Below the pieces are notes generated by a model. It made no database searches. It saw nothing but the letters and a program-made list of their open reading frames with translations, and was not told the DNA's origin. From Flavobacteriaceae bacterium (GTDB taxonomy: Bacteria > Bacteroidota > Bacteroidia > Flavobacteriales > Flavobacteriaceae): a stretch of DNA of 6,053 nt. The position numbers were made by a program, and so were the translations under genes. The stretch spans positions 1-6,053 of the forward strand of contig JAESTN010000153.1 in NCBI GenBank assembly GCA_016763595.1, read 5' to 3'. Within the stretch, counting starts at the first letter, position 1. Every line of letters starts with the position of its first letter. Below, piece by piece: positions 1 through 6,053 of this stretch.

Positions 1-25
1 CGTATTTTGTTTTTTTAGAAAGCAT
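1..25 (-). CDS. Start of a probable Rrf2-family transcriptional regulator (5' fragment)
   Basis: An ATG at 25-23 opens a frame reading MLSKKTKY that runs off the window edge, with one further base (G) consistent with glycine next. From memory, MLSKKTKYG followed by an alpha-helical winged-helix segment is the usual start of Rrf2-family regulators in Flavobacteriaceae; the family includes CymR, the cysteine-metabolism repressor of Bacillus, and the Fe-S regulator IscR. The start lies 22 bp after the stop of the MetZ-like gene on the same strand, which suits an operon member, and a regulator of sulfur metabolism would fit the location. No clear Shine-Dalgarno is seen, which is normal for Bacteroidota. 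Only eight residues are visible, so the family call is inference from a short match plus context; a different gene or a chance frame remains possible. Confidence 0.55.
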
Positions 26-47
26 ACTGCGAATATAAACTATATTA

Positions 48-1217
48 CTAAATTTCTAGAGCTTGTTTTAAATCATTTAAGATATCATTAACATTTTCTA
101 ATCCTACAGAAACACGTACTAAACCATCAGTAATCCCAACTTCCAATCTATCTTCTTCTGCCAAACTACTGTGTGTTGTTGAAGCAGGATGTGTAACAAT
201 ACTTCTAGTATCCCCTAAATTCGCTGATAATGAGCACATTTTAATTTTATTTAAAAACTTACGCCCTGCTTCAATACCTCCATTAATTTCAAAAGCAATG
301 ATGTTTCCACCTAGTTTCATTTGCTTTTTTGCCGTTTCATATTGTGGGTGCGATTTTAAAAAAGGGTACTTTACCAAATTCACATTTGATTGTGTTTCTA
401 AAAACTCAGCTACTTTTAATGCATTTTCGCAATGTTTTTCTACACGAATTGCCAAGGTTTCTAAACTTTTTGACAAGACCCAAGCATTAAAAGGTGACAT
501 TGCTGGCCCTGTGTTTCTAGAAAACAAATAAATTTCACGAATCAAATCTGCTTTTCCAACTGCGACTCCACCTAAAACTCTCCCTTGTCCATCAATCAAT
601 TTTGTAGCAGAGTGAATCACAATATCTGCTCCAAACTTTATGGGGTTTTGTAAATAAGGAGTTGCAAAACAATTGTCTATCACTAGTAATAAATCGTGCT
701 TTTTAGCAATGGCTCCCAACAATTCTAAATCTAACAAGTCAACTCCTGGGTTTGTAGGTGTTTCTGCATATAAAATCTTTGTGTTTGGCTGAATTAAACC
801 TTCAATTTTATCCGCTTCATTTACGTTAAAATAACTAGTTTGTATGTTCCATTTTGGAAAGAACTTGGTAAAAAGAGAATGTGTAGATCCAAACACTGAC
901 CTACAAGAAACCACATGATCACCTGCTCTTAATAAAGCTCCAAAAGTAGAAAACACCGCTGCCATTCCGGTTGCAAAAGCATAGCCAGATTCTGCTCCTT
1001 CCATTGCTACTATTTTATCTACAAATTCAGTGGTATTTGGATTCGAAAATCTACTGTACAAATTTTTCTCTTTTTCTTCAGCAAAAGAAGCACGCATATC
1101 TTCTGCATCATCAAATACAAAACTTGATGTTATATACATGGGTGTAGAATGTTCTGAAAATTGAGACCTTTCAGTTTGATTTCTTATTGCTTGTGTTTCG
1201 AAATGGTAATTACTCAT
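48..1217 (-). CDS. metZ: Trans-sulfuration family PLP enzyme, O-succinylhomoserine sulfhydrylase (MetZ)-like
   Basis: This 389-residue protein is a complete Cys/Met-metabolism PLP enzyme of fold type I, cytoplasmic, of the usual length (380-400). Visible landmarks are YSR at 54-56 (phosphate contacts from the neighbouring subunit), the SGM-equivalent ATGM at 82-85, Asp181 in VIDNCFATP (contacts the pyridine nitrogen) and Lys206 in HSATK (Schiff base to PLP). The stretches SRSVFGST-like (104-111), DNCFATP, HSATKLIDGQGR and GPAMSPFNAW match what I recall of Pseudomonas MetZ better than cystathionine gamma-synthase. MetZ makes homocysteine from an O-acylhomoserine and sulfide. The acyl donor (succinyl or acetyl) cannot be read from sequence, and the adjacent MetX domain leaves both open. 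The start is supported because the N-terminus aligns with family members and is preceded by A-rich TAAAAGAT. The stop is TAG. The gene lies 88 bp after the metX-thrA fusion, probably in the same operon. Cystathionine gamma-synthase or gamma-lyase activity is the main alternative. Confidence 0.85.
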   Translation of the reverse strand: MSNYHFETQAIRNQTERSQFSEHSTPMYITSSFVFDDAEDMRASFAEEKEKNLYSRFSNPNTTEFVDKIVAMEGAESGYAFATGMAAVFSTFGALLRAGDHVVSCRSVFGSTHSLFTKFFPKWNIQTSYFNVNEADKIEGLIQPNTKILYAETPTNPGVDLLDLELLGAIAKKHDLLLVIDNCFATPYLQNPIKFGADIVIHSATKLIDGQGRVLGGVAVGKADLIREIYLFSRNTGPAMSPFNAWVLSKSLETLAIRVEKHCENALKVAEFLETQSNVNLVKYPFLKSHPQYETAKKQMKLGGNIIAFEINGGIEAGRKFLNKIKMCSLSANLGDTRSIVTHPASTTHSSLAEEDRLEVGITDGLVRVSVGLENVNDILNDLKQALEI

Positions 1218-1305
1218 ATCTTTTAGGTATTGGATTATAGGAAATAGAGATTCGTAACTCGTTGGCTAAAACTTACTACTGAATACTAGCTCCTAATTAC
1301 TTCAT

Positions 1306-4300
1306 TTAACTATTATTTTTCGCCAATCTTAATATATCTCCAAAGACACCTCTTGCAGTTACTTTTGCTCCGGCTCCGGCTCCCTGAATTACAATTGGTT
1401 GCGCTCCGTAAGATTCTGTATAAATTTCAAAAATAGCATCTGAACCTTTTAAGGAACCTAATGGAGAACTTTTAGAAACGGACACTAACTTCACCTCTAA
1501 TTTTCCCTTTCTCTGAAACAAATCACCTGATAAATCACCAATATATCTCAAGACATGATTTTCTTTTTGAGCCTCTTTTTGTTCTTGAAAAGTCACATTC
1601 AATTTCTCTAAATTAGACAAGAAATCTTCTGATTCAATCTCTCTAAACTCCAATGGAATTAGGTTTTCTATTACAGTATCTTCAAATTCGTTTTCTAAAT
1701 CTAATTCTCTTGCCAAGATTAATAGTTTTCTAGCGACATCATTTCCACATAAGTCTTCTCTTGGGTCGGGCTCTGTAAATCCCTGATCAATTGCTTCTTG
1801 CAATACTTCTGAAAAAGCAACATCTTCGGATGAAAATTTATTAAACAAATAACTCAAAGACCCCGAAAACACACCTCTAATTCTGGTGATATTTTCACCA
1901 GATTCATGCAACAATCGTATGGTATCAATCAACGGTAAACCAGCTCCTACATTTGTTTCATACAAATATGTTTTTTTGTTTTTTGCCAATTGACTTCTCA
2001 ACTCTTTATAAAATGAATGCGAAATGGTATTGGCAATTTTATTTGACGAAACCAAATCAAAACCTGCTTCAACAAACGGAATATAGTTTGACACAAAATC
2101 GGCATTTGCTGTGTTGTCAACTGCTATTAAATTTTCTAAATGATGCTTTTTTGCAAAGGCTGTAATTGCTTCAATCGATGTGTTTTCTATTCCGTTTTCT
2201 TCCAATTCTGCTTCCCAGTTTTTTGAAACTCCAGCTGCATTTAAGATCACTTTTGAAGAACTAGCAATGGCAAAAATATTCAATTGAATTTTACGCCTTT
2301 CCAACACTGATTTTGTGTTTTCAATAATCTGATTGATTAAGGTTCCTCCAACCAATCCTTTTCCGAAAATAGCGATGTTTATTTTTTTAGCAATTCCAAA
2401 AACTTGTCCATGAATTACATTTACTGCTTTATACAATTCAACTTTCTTCACCACCAAACTCACATTCTTACCCGTAATTGTATTGTTAAATAACAAGGGT
2501 ACAATTTGGTTTTTAATCAGGGCATTATATGGATGATGGAACTCACTTAAGTCTTGTCCAATAATTGAAATTACAGCGACATTATCAATAATTGAAATTT
2601 TATTTACATCTTGACAGTAAAAATCACTTTCAAATTCTTTTTCTAATGCCAACACTGCTTTGGTTGCCTTTTCTTTATTAATAATCAACCCGATTCCTCT
2701 TTCAGAAGAACCTTGAGAAATGATACTTACACTAATATCTTTATCGCTCAAAGCTCTAAAAATTCTAGCATCAACACCTACTTTTCCCAACAAGCCTCTA
2801 CCTTCAAAATTTAATAAGGCAACCTCTTCTAAAACAGAAATAGATTTAATGCCCTTTGCACAAGATTTAGAGGTTATTAAAGTCCCTTTATCTTCTTTAT
2901 TAAATGTATTTAAAATACGCAAGTTGATGTTCTTTTCTAGCAACGGAATAATGGTCTTTGCATGTAAAATAGTAGCGCCAAAATTAGCGAGTTCATTTGC
3001 TTCAGAAAACGATAATTGTTCGATTTTCTTTGCGTCTGCAACCAAATCAGGATTTGCTGTGAATATTCCGTTTACATGTGTATAATTCTGTAACTCTTCT
3101 GCATCTAAATAATTTGCTAATAAAGACGCTGTATAATTACTACCATTTCTCCCTAAAGTTGTGGTTTGTTTTTTCTGATTCCCTGCAATAAACCCAGTAA
3201 CAACATTCACCGTACTCCCATTATACTTCCTAAAATGCGCCACTACATTTTCTTTTGATAGTTTTGTAATTGGCTGGGCGTTTCCAAAATTATCGTCTGT
3301 GATAATAAGTTGCCTAGCATCTGTTGCGTTTGCATTTATACCGCGTTTATTTAATAAGCTTTCTATCAGTTTCACAGACAACAACTCTCCTTGAGCCAAC
3401 ACCTCATCTTTTATTTTCTGGCTATAGTCTTCTAATAATTGAACCCCTTCAAAAATGGTTTTTAACTTTAAAAACTCTTTTGAAAAATCTACCTGTATTG
3501 CCGGTGCTAATTGCTCTTTTTGAAATGCTTCAAACTGTTCTTTATATTCAAAACCCCTAGCCGCATTTTCTAAAATCTCTTCTAATTGATCCGTAGAATT
3601 CCCTCTTGCAGAGGCAACAACCGTAATATTTTCTCCTGCTTCAACTTTATGAACAATTATGTCAATGGCGTTTTTCAATCCTTCACCATTTGCCAATGAT
3701 TTTCCTCCAAATTTTAATACTTTCATTTTATTATTGTTAAAGTCCTTATTAAAAATAGGGGCTATAATTTTTTGTAATTGTTTGTATTCTATTAAAAAAG
3801 CATCGTGTCCATGAACCGAATTAATTTCGTTATAGGTAACATTTGATTTTGTAATAGCTAATTTTTGATGTGTTTCTATATTTTCTTCTGCTGTAAAAAA
3901 CAAATCAGAATTCACTCCAACAATATGAATATCGGCTTCTATGGTGTCTAAAATCTCAATGTCTTTTTCACCATTATTTGTCACATCAATAGATTTTAAA
4001 AGTTGATTCATCAATTTATAAGATGATAACTGATAACGCTCTTGTAATTTCTTACCATGATGCAACAACCAACTTTCTACATTAAAGATTTCAAGAGCCT
4101 CATTTTTTGACCGTTGAAAACGTTTTTTAAAAGATTCTGGCGTTCTATAACACAACATGGCATGCATTCGTGCATCATGAACAGGATTCTTAGAATTCAC
4201 TAAAAATTGTTCTTGAATTTGGCAATTGGCAATCAACCAATCTGTCGATTTCCAATCGGTAGCAACCGGAATAAAGTGTTGCGTAATTTTTGGATCTAAA

Positions 4301-4710
4301 ACAACCATCTCCCATGCAATTCCTCCACCTAATGAACCTCCAATCAAGCCAAAAAGTTTGTTGATTTTCAATTCTTTTAAGCCGATTAAAAACAGGGCTG
4401 CCATATCTCTTGCTATAAAACTTTTATAGTCATTAATTACATAGCCATCAAATCCATTACCTGGAATATTAAATGCCAAAATGGTATATTGATTTGTATC
4501 GATTGCTTTATTTTCCCCAATCAAATCTTTCCACCAGCCATCTTTTCCAGTAACATTGCAATTCCCTGTTAATGCATGATTAACCAATACCACAGGAGCA
4601 GTCCCCAATTCTTTTCCAAACAACCGATAACTGAGCTGAATGTTATTAAATTGGGTCCCACTTTCTGTAGAATACCTAAGAATATCTATAAATGGTAAAT
4701 TACTTTTCAT
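1306..4710 (-). CDS. thrA: Trifunctional fusion: homoserine O-acyltransferase (MetX) - aspartate kinase - homoserine dehydrogenase (ThrA)
   Basis: This 1134-residue cytoplasmic protein joins two normally separate enzymes. Residues 1-328 are an alpha/beta hydrolase of MetX type: NHALTGN (44-50), GWW (58-60), nucleophile Ser126 in GGSLGGG, Asp269 in NSDLFF and His302 in HGHDAFL form an intact triad for acylating homoserine. An Asn/Lys-rich linker (321-328) leads to Met329, where a ThrA-length unit of 806 residues begins (E. coli ThrA is 820). The aspartate kinase domain (about 329-615) has KFGGKS, Glu442 and Arg521, but Asn525 replaces the expected catalytic Asp and THVNG (544-548) replaces TDVDG. 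Two ACT regulatory domains follow (about 622-765), the first with QGSSER at 666-671. The homoserine dehydrogenase part has the Rossmann motif GKGLVG (783-788), Lys891, ETNVGAGLP, FSGSLSY, Glu980, Asp991 and Lys995, so its active site looks intact. Stop TAA. The MetX-ThrA order places homoserine synthesis and its commitment to methionine in one chain. Flavobacterial relatives are, as I recall, often annotated simply as ThrA. Confidence 0.93.
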   Translation of the reverse strand: MKSNLPFIDILRYSTESGTQFNNIQLSYRLFGKELGTAPVVLVNHALTGNCNVTGKDGWWKDLIGENKAIDTNQYTILAFNIPGNGFDGYVINDYKSFIARDMAALFLIGLKELKINKLFGLIGGSLGGGIAWEMVVLDPKITQHFIPVATDWKSTDWLIANCQIQEQFLVNSKNPVHDARMHAMLCYRTPESFKKRFQRSKNEALEIFNVESWLLHHGKKLQERYQLSSYKLMNQLLKSIDVTNNGEKDIEILDTIEADIHIVGVNSDLFFTAEENIETHQKLAITKSNVTYNEINSVHGHDAFLIEYKQLQKIIAPIFNKDFNNNKMKVLKFGGKSLANGEGLKNAIDIIVHKVEAGENITVVASARGNSTDQLEEILENAARGFEYKEQFEAFQKEQLAPAIQVDFSKEFLKLKTIFEGVQLLEDYSQKIKDEVLAQGELLSVKLIESLLNKRGINANATDARQLIITDDNFGNAQPITKLSKENVVAHFRKYNGSTVNVVTGFIAGNQKKQTTTLGRNGSNYTASLLANYLDAEELQNYTHVNGIFTANPDLVADAKKIEQLSFSEANELANFGATILHAKTIIPLLEKNINLRILNTFNKEDKGTLITSKSCAKGIKSISVLEEVALLNFEGRGLLGKVGVDARIFRALSDKDISVSIISQGSSERGIGLIINKEKATKAVLALEKEFESDFYCQDVNKISIIDNVAVISIIGQDLSEFHHPYNALIKNQIVPLLFNNTITGKNVSLVVKKVELYKAVNVIHGQVFGIAKKINIAIFGKGLVGGTLINQIIENTKSVLERRKIQLNIFAIASSSKVILNAAGVSKNWEAELEENGIENTSIEAITAFAKKHHLENLIAVDNTANADFVSNYIPFVEAGFDLVSSNKIANTISHSFYKELRSQLAKNKKTYLYETNVGAGLPLIDTIRLLHESGENITRIRGVFSGSLSYLFNKFSSEDVAFSEVLQEAIDQGFTEPDPREDLCGNDVARKLLILARELDLENEFEDTVIENLIPLEFREIESEDFLSNLEKLNVTFQEQKEAQKENHVLRYIGDLSGDLFQRKGKLEVKLVSVSKSSPLGSLKGSDAIFEIYTESYGAQPIVIQGAGAGAKVTARGVFGDILRLAKNNS

Positions 4711-4748
4711 TCTCTTTTATTGAAACAATGTATTTTCATTTAAAATGC

Positions 4749-4794
4749 TCTCGAGACAATTTTTTCTCATTTCAATCGGAAAAATCACTCGAAC
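4749..4794. repeat. Imperfect inverted repeat / stem-loop between metY and metX-thrA, possible interspersed flavobacterial repeat
   Basis: In the 97 bp gap, an arm at 4750-4766 (CTCGAG, then A plus a T-run, then C) can pair with one at 4779-4793 (G, an A-run, then CTCGAA). Five Watson-Crick pairs plus one G-U wobble (in the minus-strand transcript) form the outer stem. A small internal loop follows, then six A-T pairs, one bulged T and a C-G pair, closing a loop of about 12 bases. The 8-base palindrome TCTCGAGA sits at one end. From memory, elements with TTCGAGTGA at one end and ATTGTATCGAGAA at the other recur between genes in marine Flavobacteriaceae; this copy reads ATTGTCTCGAGA. It could act as a weak attenuator, mRNA stabiliser or processing site, because metY lies upstream and metX-thrA downstream in the same direction. 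No strong U-run directly follows the stem, so a strong intrinsic terminator is unlikely. Confidence 0.5.
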
Positions 4795-4807
4795 TGATCT
4801 GTTACTT

Positions 4808-6053
4808 TTACACCAATACTTCATTTGAAACTTTTGCAAATGCTTCTTGTAAATCTGCTTTTAAATCATCAATATTTTCCAACCCAACAGACAACCTGAT
4901 TAAATCTTTGGTTACTCCAGTTGTTTCTTGTTGCTCGTCTGTTAATTGCTGATGTGTTGTACTTGCAGGATGAATGATTAATGATTTTGTATCTCCAATA
5001 TTTGCTAGAAGGGAGAATAATTTTGTGGTATCTGCAATTATTTTTGCGGATTCAAATCCTCCTTTTACACCAAAAGTTACCACACCACTCTGTCCTTTAG
5101 GTAAATATCTATCAGCCAAACTCTTGTATTTACTTGTTTCCAACCCTGGATAATTTACCCAAGCAACTTCTTTTTGATGCTCCAACCAGGTTGCCAATAC
5201 CAATGCATTCTCACTGTGTTGTTTGATTCGAATTTCTAATGTTTCTAGTCCTTGAATGATTTGAAAAGCATTGAACGGACTTAAAGCCGCGCCATAATCA
5301 CGTAATCCTTCAATTCTAACTTTCGCAATAAAGGCTGCTTCTTTCAATACTTCACTGTATACCAACCCATGATACCCTGCTGATGGTTCAGTAAACTCAG
5401 GGAATTTACCATTCGCCCAATTAAAAGTTCCTGCATCAATAATAGCACCTCCTAAAGCGGTTCCATTCCCATTAATGTATTTTGTAAGCGAATGAATTAC
5501 AATGTTTGCGCCGTATTTTATAGGATTCAATAATGATGGTGTTGCTACTGTATTATCAACAATTAGAGGCACTTTAAATGCTTTGGCTTGGGTTGCTATT
5601 TCTTCAATATCTAAGACATCTAACTTAGGATTTCCTAATGATTCAATAAAAAAGACCCGTGTATTTTCTTGAACTGCATTTTTAAAATTTTCTGGACTTG
5701 ACGGGTCTACGAATGTGGTTGTAATTCCGTGTCTTGGTAAAGTAACATTTAACAAATTGTACGAACCTCCGTACAAGCTACTAGAAGCAACAATATGATC
5801 TCCAGCTTTCAATAAGGTTAATAAGGTTGTTGCAATTGCAGCAGTACCAGATGCAGTAACAACCGCTGCAATTCCGCCTTCTAAAGCAGCTAAACGCTGC
5901 TCCAAAATATCGTTTGTTGGGTTGTTGATTCGTGTATAAATATTTCCAGGTTCTGCCAGTGCAAATAAATTTGCTGCATGATCCGAATCATTAAACACGT
6001 AGGCTGTAGTTTGATAAATAGGAACGGCTCTGGTCCCTCCTGTTTTTTGGACA
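4808..6053 (-). CDS. metY: O-acetylhomoserine sulfhydrylase (MetY), N-terminus cut off by the window edge
   Basis: This PLP-dependent fold-type-I enzyme makes homocysteine from O-acetylhomoserine and sulfide in the cytoplasm. The frame stays open to the window edge: upstream of the GTG at 5998 it continues as VQKTGGTRAVPIYQTTAY, a family-typical N-terminal stretch, so that GTG is an internal valine and not the start. With 414 codons here and a usual length near 430, about 10-15 residues are missing. Landmarks counted from the internal GTG are YTR (21-23), TASGTAA (48-54), Asp148 in VDNTVATP and Lys173 in HSLTK (codon at 5480-5482, Schiff base). The insertion with FNWANGKFPEFTEP followed by GYHGLVY (192-214) is characteristic of O-acetylhomoserine sulfhydrylases and absent from cystathionine gamma-synthases. 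Stop TAA. It is the most upstream gene seen; any promoter or SAM-responsive leader would lie outside the window. It shares HPASTTH and the VGLEN ending with the MetZ-like gene, showing common ancestry. Confidence 0.93.
   Translation of the reverse strand, partial: VQKTGGTRAVPIYQTTAYVFNDSDHAANLFALAEPGNIYTRINNPTNDILEQRLAALEGGIAAVVTASGTAAIATTLLTLLKAGDHIVASSSLYGGSYNLLNVTLPRHGITTTFVDPSSPENFKNAVQENTRVFFIESLGNPKLDVLDIEEIATQAKAFKVPLIVDNTVATPSLLNPIKYGANIVIHSLTKYINGNGTALGGAIIDAGTFNWANGKFPEFTEPSAGYHGLVYSEVLKEAAFIAKVRIEGLRDYGAALSPFNAFQIIQGLETLEIRIKQHSENALVLATWLEHQKEVAWVNYPGLETSKYKSLADRYLPKGQSGVVTFGVKGGFESAKIIADTTKLFSLLANIGDTKSLIIHPASTTHQQLTDEQQETTGVTKDLIRLSVGLENIDDLKADLQEAFAKVSNEVLV

Noticed and set aside
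26..47. TATATTCG as a -7 element for the Rrf2-like gene
   Set aside because: One mismatch to TAnnTTTG, but no TTG at the right distance and only a few bases to the ATG.
298..531. Plus-strand open frame of 77 codons opposite the MetZ-like gene
   Set aside because: Fully antisense to a well-conserved enzyme, with no domain and no ribosome binding signal.
2720..3085. Plus-strand open frame of 121 codons
   Set aside because: It lies entirely opposite the conserved aspartate kinase/ACT coding region, has no recognisable protein features and is explained as an antisense shadow in AT-rich DNA.
4711..4748. Possible Bacteroidota promoter upstream of metX-thrA (TACATTG with an upstream TTG)
   Set aside because: The -7 match is partial and the spacing to the TTG is about 24 bases rather than about 19; too weak to call.
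4711..4807. SAM riboswitch ahead of metX-thrA
   Set aside because: The gap is too short and shows only a single imperfect hairpin, without the multi-helix core; a riboswitch, if any, would be upstream of metY outside the window.
4692..4952. Plus-strand open frame of 86 codons spanning the metY-metX gap
   Set aside because: It overlaps the ends of two conserved minus-strand genes and crosses the inverted repeat; composition gives no sign of a real protein.
5996..5998. GTG at 5998 as the start codon of metY
   Set aside because: The frame continues upstream to the window edge with a family-typical sequence (GGTRAVPIYQTTAY), so the GTG is an internal valine.

Overview
This AT-rich window (6,053 bp) carries one co-oriented block of methionine/threonine-branch amino acid genes, all on the minus strand, so the biological order runs from high to low coordinates. 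Protein similarity (recalled, not searched), low GC, A-rich weak ribosome binding regions and the three-part MetX-ThrA fusion all point to a Bacteroidota member, most likely a marine-type Flavobacteriaceae. No rRNA, tRNA, CRISPR array, insertion sequence or phage gene is visible.

Layout in transcription order: (1) 6053-4808, metY, an O-acetylhomoserine sulfhydrylase-type PLP enzyme. Its first few codons lie beyond the window edge, and the apparent GTG start at 5998 is internal. (2) 4807-4711, a 97 bp gap holding an imperfect inverted repeat that resembles an interspersed flavobacterial repeat. (3) 4710-1306, a 1134-residue fusion: an N-terminal MetX-type homoserine O-acyltransferase (residues 1-328) joined to a full-length ThrA-type aspartate kinase/homoserine dehydrogenase (329-1134). 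(4) 1305-1218, an 88 bp gap without a gene. (5) 1217-48, a second PLP enzyme, closest to O-succinylhomoserine sulfhydrylase (MetZ). (6) 25-1, the first eight codons of a further gene, whose MLSKKTKY start resembles flavobacterial Rrf2-family regulators.

Together the genes cover aspartate to homocysteine: aspartate kinase and homoserine dehydrogenase make homoserine (aspartate-semialdehyde dehydrogenase is not in the window), the MetX domain acylates it, and MetY and/or the MetZ-like enzyme replace the acyl group with sulfide. The trailing Rrf2-like gene could be a local sulfur/cysteine-responsive regulator.

The most notable points are the metX-thrA fusion with intact acyltransferase and dehydrogenase residues but a substituted aspartate kinase active site (Asn in place of a catalytic Asp), an altered second ACT domain, two sulfhydrylase paralogues flanking the fusion, and the stem-loop repeat inside the cluster. 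All are interpretations of known families; I see no convincing wholly new system.
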